From NCBI GenBank assembly GCA_964573505.1, contig CAZNMS010000226.1, positions 1 through 13,413 on the forward strand: a DNA stretch of 13,413 nt. The letters run 5' to 3'. The notes under the pieces are model-generated. The model worked only from the letters and a program-made list of their open reading frames with translations. It was not told where the DNA came from and did no database searches. Positions within the stretch are counted from its first letter, which is position 1; every line of letters starts with the position of its first letter. This document shows positions 1 through 7,034 of this stretch, in pieces. This stretch comes from AM-0621 sp964573505. Lineage in GTDB: Bacteria > Planctomycetota > Planctomycetia > Planctomycetales > Planctomycetaceae. The position numbers were made by a program, and so were the translations under genes.

Positions 1-461
1 ACACTTCACAAGTCAATCGCGCTAATTACCCAGCCTTCCAGGTTATCCCAAAGTGTGCGCTAGCCCTGCTGCACTGGCGGTTGGATGTCGTCTTTCGCGA
101 GGACGACAGTCGGCAACGCATGGGCCACTCAGCTCGAGCCTTCAGCCAGATTCGTCGCATCGCCTTGAGTCTGCTGAATCAAGAACAGACAACCAAGAAG
201 AGCCTGCGAGCCAAACGCAAAAAGGCCGCCCGCAATACAAGCTACCTTCATAAAGTGCTCACAGGCGTTTGAACTTCATGCGATCGCCCTGCTTCTTCAC
301 TGCCCGCGATCAACTACCCGGCCGCAGCGGCATTCACGGACTGCATGACTGTCTGCAAAGCCGCGTCGATCTCTGCCTGTAACCCTGCTTTGACATTTTC
401 CCCAACGAGCCTGTGGTAAATCCGCCATTCTGACATCCTGCCAAGAACCAGTACCGAGTGC
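1..461. other. No convincing gene (left edge)
   Basis: Short frames occur on both strands, but none has a recognisable domain together with a plausible ribosome binding site. A minus-strand frame covering 314-586 ends in a fairly protein-like segment (VLVLGRMSEW, then GLQAEIDAALQTV). It could be the out-of-frame continuation of the fragment that starts at 635, but I could not assign it to a family. No RNA gene or repeat was seen here. Confidence 0.5.
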
Positions 462-635
462 TCAACGAGCACCACATTGCCCATCCCTGCAAGATTGCCG
501 AGAGGGCGCCAGCCAAATTTGCTGCGCCCGCTCGCTGGCAAATACGAGCAGTGATCCCCCTGATGAGGCGACTTCCAATTGCTCAATATCGCTTGCAGAC
601 AAATTATTGACGAATTTACTTGGCATCCTTGCCAT
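462..635 (-). pseudogene. Possible N-terminal fragment of an IS630-type transposase
   Basis: From the ATG at 635 this minus-strand frame encodes 57 residues beginning MARMPSKFVNNLSASDIEQL, with a good GGGAG ribosome binding site about 7 bases upstream. The opening, a basic MPSKFV segment followed by a helix of the LSxxDIEQLE type and later an ERAQQIW stretch, resembles the N-terminal winged-helix region of IS630-family transposases (typically PSKFV..L...Q...L then RxRAxAIL). The frame then stops. The catalytic DDE region of such an enzyme (about 300 or more residues in full) is absent, and no terminal inverted repeats were found. The resemblance is from memory of the family only. It could instead be an unrelated small protein. 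If it is a remnant, it has been inactivated by truncation or frameshift. Confidence 0.3.
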
Positions 636-646
636 GACTTCGCTCC

Positions 647-1030
647 CTAGATCGACTCGTGCAAGATCCACACGGAGCAGTAACAAACAACTTCGTTTAT
701 GGCATTACTAGTTTCATGCGAAACTTTATCCGTGCGTACTTTCTGGTCTGTCTTCCGGTCGAAATCTGCGATTTTATACTGCCGTTGCCTTACGCAAGCC
801 GAGTTCCAATCAGACCGCTCTGCATTGCTGATCTCACCTGGCGCTGCGGCATCAATTCTTGCTCGCATCTCTTCGAAACCTTCTGGCGTCGTCGGCCACG
901 TTTCTTCGGTGATGCCCTCAGGGAAATCGCAATCACTGCTTTCAATACGCAACAACGTGTCTTCAGGCGAATTGACATGGTCCTCATGTTGTACGCGGCC
1001 TTGACGCCAACGTCCTAAAATGGTGCTCAT
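647..1030 (-). CDS. Antitoxin-like small protein, orphan (no toxin beside it)
   Basis: I chose the ATG at 1030 because GGGGAG lies 4 bases upstream on the minus strand; the ATG at 1042 adds four residues and lacks such a site. The 127-residue product starts MSTILGRWRQGRV and contains FPEGITEETWPTTPEGFEEM near the middle, then an acidic/basic helical stretch ending in YKIADFDRK. This architecture (a short N-terminal strand pair, a WPxTPEG segment, then a charged helix) matches small proteins that I recall lying directly upstream of PIN-domain (VapC-type) toxins in planctomycetes. In those proteins the sequence normally ends soon after the charged helix, with the PIN gene overlapping. Here the frame continues for about 35 unremarkable residues, and no PIN gene follows. 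I infer an orphan or decayed antitoxin. The family assignment is moderate, the function inferred. Confidence 0.55.
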   Translation of the reverse strand: MSTILGRWRQGRVQHEDHVNSPEDTLLRIESSDCDFPEGITEETWPTTPEGFEEMRARIDAAAPGEISNAERSDWNSACVRQRQYKIADFDRKTDQKVRTDKVSHETSNAINEVVCYCSVWILHESI

Positions 1031-1461
1031 GCGGCTCCCCATAAATCTCGACGGACATCGCAGACTCTGTTCTCTAGAAGGTGCTGCTTGGAATGGTCCT
1101 CTGCCTGATGGTCACGCGGTGTTGGAACGACCAAATTCAGGTCATGTGAGACTGGTTTCACTCGGCCTAACTCATCGTCGGAGCTTGAGTGATTCGAAAC
1201 GGTTTGGTGGACCTTGGACGGTGTCGTCCCGCCGGGCACAACCGTGTTTGCGCGCCTTGAGGCGGGAGTCATCGAAATTCTCAGAAGGCGAACGTGACCG
1301 TTCTTCTGATCTTCAGGAAGTCGTGAAACTGCCTCAAATCGAAGTCAAAGTTTCCGACTTCATTTGCCGAAGACGAAGCCCTTGCTGGGGCAGTCTCGAC
1401 CGTTACCCTTTGCCGCGACCTGCCCGTAATTCTTGGCTCTGCAACACCTTGAAAGGACGCT
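1031..1461. other. Non-coding gap, possibly holding a gene remnant
   Basis: No complete gene is supported in these 431 bases. On the plus strand a short open stretch from 1327 to the TGA at 1450-1452 ends in the protein-like sequence AEDEALAGAVSTVTLCRDLP, then VILGSATP. It could be the tail of a decayed gene, with a frame change near 1350-1365, but it matches no family I can name. The TGA overlaps the ribosome binding site of the next gene. No clear promoter for the molybdenum hydroxylase cluster was found. Confidence 0.4.
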
Positions 1462-2352
1462 ATGCGAGACTTTGAGTATGAAGCCCCGACATCGCTGAGC
1501 GCCGCACTCGCCCTCTTGGCGAACGGCAATGCCCGAGCGCTGGCCGGTGGCACGGACCTCATTGATCAAGTCCGACTCGGGCGACATAGCCCGGACGTTA
1601 TCGTCGACGTGAAAAAGCTTCCCGAACTCAATGTCATTCAGCACGACGCCTCGGGACTACGACTCGGCGCGGCAGTCCCGCTGTATCAAGTCTACGGTCA
1701 CTGCGGTATCGTCTCGGATTATTCAGCATTGGCTGACTCGGCTCGTATTATTGGCGGTATTCAAATTCAAAGCCGCGCCTCGGTCGGCGGTAATATATGC
1801 AATGCAGGCCCGGCAGCAGACTCGACGCCTTCGTTGATCGCACTTGGCGGAGTGTGTGTCATTGTCGGTCCGAAAGGCACTCGAGAAGTTGCCGCCGAAG
1901 CATTCTGCACCGGCCCCGGAAAGAGCGTTTTGCAACCGGGTGAGATTCTTGTCGAAATCAAATTTCCGGCGCGAGTTGCTCATAGCGGATCACACTACCG
2001 TCGCTTCATACCGCGCAACGAAATGGACATCGCAGTTGTTGGAGTTGGTGCTTCGGTAGTTCTCGACGAAAGCCGACAAAACATTGTATCGGCCCGCATT
2101 GCATTGGGGGCTGTCGGTCCGACTCCAATCTATGCGCAAGCTGCAAGCGAGTCTTTAGCCGGGCAGTCGATCAATGACACAACACTTTCAAAGGCTGCTG
2201 AGTTGGCTCGATCCGTTGCAAAGCCAATCGACGACATGCGAGGCACAGCGGAATATCGCCTGCACCTAGTTGGCGTGCTGACTCAACGAGTATTAACCGC
2301 AGCGATCGCGCGAGCCCGCGGTGAGAAAATCGACAACGTTCTGTGTCATTGA
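1462..2352 (+). CDS. Molybdenum hydroxylase, FAD-binding (medium) subunit
   Basis: This is the 296-residue FAD subunit of a xanthine dehydrogenase/CO dehydrogenase-type enzyme (CoxM/XdhB-like). It passes electrons from the [2Fe-2S] subunit via FAD to the final acceptor in the cytoplasm. The PCMH-type FAD fold is shown by AGGTDL at residues 28-33, which contacts the FAD pyrophosphate, and by GGNICNAGPAAD at residues 109-120, the second FAD-binding segment. The CO dehydrogenase flavoprotein C-terminal domain fills roughly residues 180-290. Length is normal for the family (about 280-300). The ATG is preceded by GAAAGGA at 1451-1457. It is the first gene of the subunit set; partner subunits lie at 3191 and 4563, separated by toxin-antitoxin genes. 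The substrate cannot be told from this subunit. Confidence 0.93.
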   Translation: MRDFEYEAPTSLSAALALLANGNARALAGGTDLIDQVRLGRHSPDVIVDVKKLPELNVIQHDASGLRLGAAVPLYQVYGHCGIVSDYSALADSARIIGGIQIQSRASVGGNICNAGPAADSTPSLIALGGVCVIVGPKGTREVAAEAFCTGPGKSVLQPGEILVEIKFPARVAHSGSHYRRFIPRNEMDIAVVGVGASVVLDESRQNIVSARIALGAVGPTPIYAQAASESLAGQSINDTTLSKAAELARSVAKPIDDMRGTAEYRLHLVGVLTQRVLTAAIARARGEKIDNVLCH

Positions 2353-2493
2353 GCCTCGTGACGGGTTACAGGTTAGGAACCCGCCGTGATCGGCTCTCGT
2401 AATTGAATGACGGTCCGTTGTCTCGCTCAAGGCCGAGTGGATCCAATCGGATGATCGTTGGACAATGTCGAGAGATCCGAATCTGAGTTGGCG

Positions 2494-2541
2494 TGTGAGT
2501 TCGGTATAAAACTGTGAGACTGGGCGTGCTGGCAACTCACA
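2494..2541 (+). promoter_or_regulatory. Putative autoregulatory promoter/operator of the mazE-mazF module
   Basis: A TATAAA at 2505-2510 could be a -10 box, although no good -35 box lies 16-18 bases upstream. It sits among three TGTGAG-type sites: TGTGAGTT at 2494-2501, TGTGAG at 2513-2518, and the inverted AACTCACA at 2534-2541. An 8-bp inverted repeat spanning a -10-like box just upstream of an antitoxin gene is what an operator for MazE-type autorepression would look like. This is inferred from arrangement only. Confidence 0.4.
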
Positions 2542-2563
2542 ATGAATTCGAGGAGCCAAAATC

Positions 2564-2806
2564 ATGCAACTGAAGGTAGAGCGCTGGGGTGCGGATCTAG
2601 CTTTGCGAATTCCCGAGGCAATCATCCGAGAGAATCGCATTGGTCCCAATTCAATGATCGAGGTCCTTTTTCAGGCTGCGATTGCCACGACAAGAAACGC
2701 TGATGCATGTGACGAACATTTAGAGGAGTTGATCGCTCGGATCACTGCTGAGAATCGACATGATGAGGTCGTGACAGGGCCAGCGGTAGGGGCTGAAGTA
2801 TGGTAG
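2564..2806 (+). CDS. mazE: MazE-type antitoxin (AbrB-like)
   Basis: This 80-residue protein has the N-terminal swapped-hairpin DNA-binding domain of MazE/AbrB antitoxins: MQLKVERWGADLALRIPEAI at residues 1-20, matching the family pattern of a WGNSLxLRIP core. Its C-terminal tail, residues 49-80, ends in DEVVTGPAVGAEVW, the acidic toxin-binding tail seen in many MazE proteins with chromosomal MazF partners (typically ...HGEVDTGPAVGNEVW). It would bind and neutralise MazF and repress the shared promoter. GAGGAG at 2550-2555 lies 8 bases before the ATG. Its stop overlaps the next start in ATGGTAG (2800-2806), a classic coupled antitoxin-toxin junction. It sits between two subunit genes of a molybdenum hydroxylase. 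The antitoxin frame is intact although the toxin frame is broken. Confidence 0.88.
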   Translation: MQLKVERWGADLALRIPEAIIRENRIGPNSMIEVLFQAAIATTRNADACDEHLEELIARITAENRHDEVVTGPAVGAEVW

Positions 2807-3157
2807 CCCCGTCTCAATATATTCCCGATCGAGGGGACATTGTTTGGATGACCTTCGACCCGCAGGCGGGCCATGAGCAAGCAGGGCGGCGACCGGCGGT
2901 TGTTCTCTCTCTCTCCTCGGGGATACAACCTCGCTTCAGGATTTGCGCTGCTATGCCCAGTTACAACTAGAAGGAAGGGGTATCCATTCGAGATCGAAGT
3001 TCCGTCAGGCTCGTCAGTCAGTGGAGTGGTCTTGTCAGATCAACTTAAGAGTCTTGATTGGAAGGCTCGTAAAGTTGAATATGCTGGCAAGTTGTCTGAG
3101 CCGACACTTCTTGCGATTTGGCAAAATCTTAAGCTGCTATTAACCGTGAGTAATTGA
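2800..3157 (+). pseudogene. mazF: MazF-type mRNA interferase, frameshifted at a CT repeat
   Basis: Reading from the ATG at 2800 gives an unmistakable MazF start: PDRGDIVWMTFDPQAGHEQA at about residues 8-27, then GRRPAVV. After a (CT)5 run at 2905-2914 this frame degenerates and stops at 2968-2970, giving only 56 residues. The rest of MazF continues one frame over: SPRGYN, FALLCPVTTRRKGYPFEIEV, then SGVVLSDQLKSLDWKARKVE, ending at the TGA at 3155-3157. With (CT)3 the codons read VVLSPRGYN, the usual family wording, and the protein would be 117 residues, normal length. With (CT)6 the frame is also restored, with two extra residues. MazF toxins cleave mRNA at short specific sequences. As sequenced, the toxin should be inactive unless ribosomes shift frame, the repeat varies in the population, or the base call is wrong. 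Confidence 0.87.
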
Positions 3158-3190
3158 TTGCAGACATTCTTTCGATTGGAGTTGAAGTCG

Positions 3191-3691
3191 ATGGCAAAAA
3201 AGCGACACGTCACAACGACAATCAACGGCGACGCCGTTGAGTTTCTATGCGAATCCCGGCAGACGTTGCTGGAAGTCTTCCGGAATACATTGGATCTCAC
3301 CGGCACCAAAGAGGGTTGCTCCAATGGAAATTGCGGAGCATGTACGGTGATCATGAATGGTCGCCCGGTTGATAGCTGCCTTGTGCTAGCGGTCGAAGCT
3401 GAAGGCGCTGATTTGAGGACGATCGAAGGCGTCGCCTGCGGAACGCATCTGGATGAAGTCCAGTCGGCTTTTCTGGAAGGTGCGGCGTTGCAGTGTGGTA
3501 TTTGCACTCCGGGGTTCATCATGCAGTCTGAAGCGTTGCTTGCGGAGAATGCGAATCCGACGGAGCAGCAGATCCGCTTCTATCTTGCTGGCAATCTCTG
3601 TCGCTGCACCGGCTATGACAAAATTGTGCAAGCGGTCCAATCGGCAGCAACAAAGCGCCAGGGGAATTGCGCGACTAAGTGTTGCCATTAG
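3191..3691 (+). CDS. Molybdenum hydroxylase, [2Fe-2S] iron-sulfur (small) subunit
   Basis: The ATG at 3191 is preferred over an in-frame TTG at 3158 because GGAG (3178-3181) lies 9 bases before it and the protein then starts in family register. The 166-residue product has a plant-ferredoxin-type N-terminal domain with cluster ligands C43, C48, C51 and C63 (EGCSNGNCGACTV, then C63). Its helical C-terminal domain carries ligands C102 and C105 (QCGICTPG) plus C137 and C139 (NLCRCTGY). All eight cysteines of the CoxS/XdhC-type small subunit are present. Q101, next to the second cluster, is the residue that contacts the molybdopterin in relatives. It carries electrons from the molybdenum centre to FAD. 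It begins only 33 bases after the broken mazF frame. The last few residues (NCATKCCH) are an unusual cysteine-rich tail. Confidence 0.95.
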   Translation: MAKKRHVTTTINGDAVEFLCESRQTLLEVFRNTLDLTGTKEGCSNGNCGACTVIMNGRPVDSCLVLAVEAEGADLRTIEGVACGTHLDEVQSAFLEGAALQCGICTPGFIMQSEALLAENANPTEQQIRFYLAGNLCRCTGYDKIVQAVQSAATKRQGNCATKCCH

Positions 3692-3710
3692 TCCGGACGA
3701 GATGTCCGGG
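3692..3710 (+). promoter_or_regulatory. Short hairpin right after the iron-sulfur subunit stop
   Basis: CCGGAC at 3693-3698 and GTCCGG at 3704-3709 form a 6-bp stem with a GAGAT loop, extended by one T-G pair, beginning one base after the TAG stop. No T-tract follows, so it is a weak attenuator or mRNA-stabilising hairpin at best. It marks the boundary where the second toxin-antitoxin module begins. Confidence 0.35.
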
Positions 3711-3819
3711 GACGTAATTAATCATTGCTCCTGCGAATGTATTCGTTCGAGTGAAGTTCGTGCGAACTGCATGGCCTACATGATTCTTGAGGCTTCACAT
3801 CACACGAAAGGGATGCCCG

Positions 3820-4155
3820 ATGACTCCGACACTTGCTGTTGAGTCGCTGCCTCTCGCCACTGATGCGGACGGAGTTGTGCGAGTCGGCGGCACGCGCGTG
3901 ACACTTGACTCGATTTACTCATCGTTCCAGCAAGGGGCGAGTGCAGAGCAAATCGCACTGGATTATCCATCGCTTGAGCTCTGCGATGTCTATTCAGTGA
4001 TCGGTTACATTTTGCGGCATTCATATGAGGTTCAGCAGTATCTGGCGACTCAACAGGGGGCAGCCAATGAGTGGCGAGCGAAGCTAGAGGTCGTGCTGCC
4101 GACTTCGGCGATTCGGGACCGACTTCGATCGTTCCGGGAGTTCGAGGTCAAGTAG
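3820..4155 (+). CDS. DUF433 antitoxin
   Basis: The ATG at 3820 is chosen over an in-frame upstream start at 3787 because AAAGGG (3807-3812) is 7 bases away. The 112-residue product contains the DUF433 core: GVVRVGGTRVTLDSI at about residues 18-32, then a helix-turn-helix stretch FQQGASAEQIALDYPSLELC (36-55) and VYSVIGYILRHSYEV (57-71). DUF433 proteins are DNA-binding antitoxins whose usual partner is a DUF5615 PIN-like protein, and that is exactly the next gene, starting one base after this stop. The module lies between the iron-sulfur and molybdopterin subunit genes, on the same strand. It would neutralise its partner and probably repress its own promoter, though no clear promoter was recognised in the 128 bases upstream. 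Confidence 0.88.
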   Translation: MTPTLAVESLPLATDADGVVRVGGTRVTLDSIYSSFQQGASAEQIALDYPSLELCDVYSVIGYILRHSYEVQQYLATQQGAANEWRAKLEVVLPTSAIRDRLRSFREFEVK

Positions 4156-4156
4156 C

Positions 4157-4507
4157 ATGTTGAGATTGGTCGCAGACGAGAATTTTAATGGTTCAATTGT
4201 GCGAGGCGTCTTCAGGCGTCGCCCCGGCATCAACCTGCTGCGCCTTCAAGATACTGGCATGAGTGGGCGAACTGATCCCGAAGTGCTTGAATGGGCGGCC
4301 AATGTGGGTCGGATTCTGCTTACGCATGACCAAAATACAATTCCGAGATTTGCATACGAACGTCTTTTTCAGCAGCAGCGATTTGCTGGAGTATTTTTCT
4401 GCAGCAGTTCGAGTCCTCTTAGTCGCGTTATTGAGGATATTCTGATTCTGGATGAGTGTAGCAGCAATGCGGAATGGAGTGACAAAGTTATCTATCTTCC
4501 GCTCTGA
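4157..4507 (+). CDS. DUF5615 PIN-like toxin
   Basis: This 116-residue protein starts MLRLVADENFNG and has the PIN-like DUF5615 signature: D7-E8-N9 after the first strand, DPEVLEWAANVGRILLTHDQ at residues 40-59, and the closing VIYLPL. The acidic residues D7 and D58 (in LTHD) and E43 are in the positions expected for a metal-binding PIN-type nuclease site. Members are predicted ribonuclease toxins of VapBC-like modules, and here the DUF433 antitoxin directly precedes it with a one-base gap, suggesting translational coupling. The frame is complete, unlike the mazF upstream. It ends 55 bases before the molybdopterin subunit. Nuclease activity is inferred from family and not established here. Confidence 0.87.
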   Translation: MLRLVADENFNGSIVRGVFRRRPGINLLRLQDTGMSGRTDPEVLEWAANVGRILLTHDQNTIPRFAYERLFQQQRFAGVFFCSSSSPLSRVIEDILILDECSSNAEWSDKVIYLPL

Positions 4508-4562
4508 TATTTATCGGGACTGCTGATTCACAAGATCTTTTTGCATGTAGGAGTTTCTGACA

Positions 4563-6806
4563 ATGACGACTGTCGCAAAGCCGAAGTACAAAGTGATTGG
4601 GACTCGTCCTACTCGCCATGACGGCGCGGATAAAGTGACTGGCCGCGCGAAGTATGGGGCGGATATTAAGCTGACCGGAATGTTGTATGCGGCGATGCTG
4701 CGGAGCCCTCATGCACATGCCTTGATCAAGAAGATTGACACTTCGAAGGCAGAGAAGTTGCCCGGAGTACGGGCGGTCGTGACGAGCGCGGATCTGCCGG
4801 AACAAGGCGATCGGATTGTTGAGTTGGGCGAGGGGGCCGTGAATATGCGGCATCTCAGTAGCAACGTGCTCGCTCGAGAGAAAGTGAATTATAAAGGGCA
4901 TGCTGTTGCGGCGGTCGCGGCTGACAATATTCACATTGCCGAAGAAGCCTGCAAACTGATCGAAGTCGAGTATGAAGTGCTCGCGCCGGTAATGGATGTG
5001 CTTGACGCGATGAAGCCGAGCGCACCGGTGATTAATTCCGATGTGAAAGATGAGTCGAGGAAACCGACGAACATTGCGAAGACGTTCTTGTTCGAGAAAG
5101 GCGATCTTGCGAAGGGGTTTGCAGATGCTGACCTCGTGATCGAGAAAGAGTTTCGCACGGCGACTGTTCATCAAGGGTATATCGAACCGCATAACGCGAC
5201 GGTCTTTTGGAATGCCGACGGCAAAGTGACCGTTTGGATGAGCACGCAAGGAACCTTCACCGCTCGTCAACAGACGGCAGAGTTGCATCGAATTCCGATC
5301 TCGGATGTGAAGGTCGTGCCAATGGAAATTGGCGGCGGCTTTGGCGGCAAGATTTCGGTCTATCTACCGCCAGTCGCGGCGGCGTTGTCGAAGAAGACCG
5401 GCAAGCCGGTGAAACTCGTGATGGATCGGGCGGCGGTGTTTGAGGCTACTGGCCCGACTCCGGGTAGCGCGATGAAGGTGAAGATCGGCGTGAAGAAGGA
5501 CGGAACGCTCGTCGCGGGTGATGCATGGGTCGCGTTCGAAGCGGGCGGGTATCCGGGCTCGCCCGTCGGAATGGGCTGCATGTGCGTCTTTGCTTGCTAC
5601 GACATCCCAAACGCTCGGGTGCAGGGCTTCGATGTGTGCGTCAATCGGCCTCGAACCAATGCTTATCGCGCACCGGGTTCGACACAGGTCGCGTTTGCCG
5701 TCGAAACCATCGTTGATGAACTCTGTGAGAAGCTCGGACTGGATCCGATTGAGTTCCGCTTGAAGAACGGTGCTCAGGAGGGCGTGAGGCGCGTTGATGG
5801 TCCCGTCTTCCCCCGCATTGGCATGAAGGACACCGTGCAGGCGATTAAAGACAGCCCGCATTGGACGACTCCTCTGACGGGTAAGCATCGCGGTCGCGGG
5901 GTAGCGACCGGCTTTTGGTTTAACTGCGGTTTGAAGTCCGCTGCGTCCGCGACGGTCAATCCCGATGGCACAGTGTCGTTGCTAGAGGGGTCGACCGACA
6001 TCGGCGGTTCGCGTGCGTCGATCTCGATGCAGTTAGCAGAGACGCTCGGGATCAAAGCGGAGGAAGTGAAGCCGTCGGTCGTCGATACGGACAGTGTCGG
6101 CTACACCGACGTGACGGGCGGCAGTCGTGTCACTTTTGCTACAGGTATCGCAGCGATTGAAGCGGCGAAGGACATCATCGGTCAGCTCAAAGAGCGGGCT
6201 GCGATTATTTGGGAATGTGATGCGGCTCAAGTGAAGTACGAAGATGGCAGCGTGATCGGTCCGAAGGGGCAGATGCTGACCTTCAAGGAACTCGCTGAGA
6301 AGTTGCATCACACCGGCGGCGCTGTCATCGGTCGCGGCACATCGAGCGAAGCAACTCAGGGCGGAGCGTTCGGAACTCATGCTGTTGACGTCGAGGTCGA
6401 TATGGAGACCGGCAAGGTCTCGATCTTGCGTTACACGGTTGCTCAAGACGCCGGTACTGCGATTCATCCGAGCTACGTCGAAGGCCAATTCACCGGCGGC
6501 GCGGTGCAGGGAATTGGATGGGCTCTGAATGAGGAGTACTGGTACGACGCGAGCGGTTCGATGAAGAACGCGACGTATCTCGATTACCGCATTCCAACCT
6601 GCTTCGACCTGCCGACGATCGAAACGATCATTGTCGAAGTTCCCGATCCTCAGCATCCGTATGGAGTTCGCGGAGTCGGTGAAGTGCCGATCGTTCCGCC
6701 TCCGGCTGCGATCGCCAATGCGATTTACAACGCAACTGGGATCCGCATGACCGAACTGCCGATGTCGCCTCCGCGATTGATGAAGGCGATCTTAAGCAAG
6801 AAGTAG
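4563..6806 (+). CDS. Molybdenum hydroxylase, molybdopterin-binding (large) subunit
   Basis: This 747-residue catalytic subunit of the xanthine dehydrogenase/aldehyde oxidase/CO dehydrogenase family hydroxylates its substrate at a Mo-pterin centre using water. The N-terminal a/b hammerhead domain spans about residues 15-145 (DGADKVTGRAKYGADI, RSPHAHA). The Mo-binding domains follow, with GGGFGGK at 257-263, the active-site loop AYRAPGS at 367-373, VAQDAGTAIHP at 626-636, GQFTGGAVQGIGW at 641-653, and the catalytic glutamate E707 in GVRGVGEVPIVPP. The loop is not the AYRCSFR of form I CO dehydrogenase, so CO oxidation is unlikely; a purine, aldehyde or N-heterocycle substrate fits better but cannot be named. 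AGGAG at 4549-4553 is 9 bases upstream. Length is typical. It is the third subunit gene and is followed by a strong terminator. Confidence 0.95.
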   Translation: MTTVAKPKYKVIGTRPTRHDGADKVTGRAKYGADIKLTGMLYAAMLRSPHAHALIKKIDTSKAEKLPGVRAVVTSADLPEQGDRIVELGEGAVNMRHLSSNVLAREKVNYKGHAVAAVAADNIHIAEEACKLIEVEYEVLAPVMDVLDAMKPSAPVINSDVKDESRKPTNIAKTFLFEKGDLAKGFADADLVIEKEFRTATVHQGYIEPHNATVFWNADGKVTVWMSTQGTFTARQQTAELHRIPISDVKVVPMEIGGGFGGKISVYLPPVAAALSKKTGKPVKLVMDRAAVFEATGPTPGSAMKVKIGVKKDGTLVAGDAWVAFEAGGYPGSPVGMGCMCVFACYDIPNARVQGFDVCVNRPRTNAYRAPGSTQVAFAVETIVDELCEKLGLDPIEFRLKNGAQEGVRRVDGPVFPRIGMKDTVQAIKDSPHWTTPLTGKHRGRGVATGFWFNCGLKSAASATVNPDGTVSLLEGSTDIGGSRASISMQLAETLGIKAEEVKPSVVDTDSVGYTDVTGGSRVTFATGIAAIEAAKDIIGQLKERAAIIWECDAAQVKYEDGSVIGPKGQMLTFKELAEKLHHTGGAVIGRGTSSEATQGGAFGTHAVDVEVDMETGKVSILRYTVAQDAGTAIHPSYVEGQFTGGAVQGIGWALNEEYWYDASGSMKNATYLDYRIPTCFDLPTIETIIVEVPDPQHPYGVRGVGEVPIVPPPAAIANAIYNATGIRMTELPMSPPRLMKAILSKK

Positions 6807-6817
6807 CCGTGCTCGTT

Positions 6818-6858
6818 TCTCATGCGGGCAATCGATCGTGATTGCCCGCATGAGATTT
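6818..6858 (+). terminator. Rho-independent terminator of the molybdenum hydroxylase cluster
   Basis: A perfect 15-bp stem (TCTCATGCGGGCAAT at 6818-6832 pairing with ATTGCCCGCATGAGA at 6841-6855) encloses an 8-base loop, starts 11 bases after the stop codon, and is followed by TTTCT. It has the position and strength of an intrinsic terminator. Confidence 0.85.
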
Positions 6859-6983
6859 CTCGCAATTCAAGGTGAGGGTTCATCTGCAGAGCCTGTGAGC
6901 AAGCAAAGCGATGCATCACACGCAGGAGAAGAGCATTCTGGCTCGACGTCTTGTTAAATCGAGTCGGTAGCCATGAAGCTGAT

Positions 6984-7008
6984 AACCACCGACGCATGGT
7001 CGGTGGTT
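6984..7008 (-). terminator. Hairpin terminator downstream of hom
   Basis: AACCACCGAC at 6984-6993 pairs with GTCGGTGGTT at 6999-7008 around a 5-base loop: a perfect 10-bp stem 26 bases beyond the hom stop codon on the minus strand. Only a weak T-run (GGTTATC) follows in that direction, so termination is inferred from position and stem strength. It could also insulate against read-through from the plus-strand cluster. Confidence 0.55.
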
Positions 7009-7034
7009 GGGGAGTTTATTCGCGAGCCGTTGCC

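Noticed and set aside
659..1018. Plus-strand open frame of 119 codons
   Set aside because: It is opposite the antitoxin-like gene at 647-1030, which has a ribosome binding site and recognisable family features.
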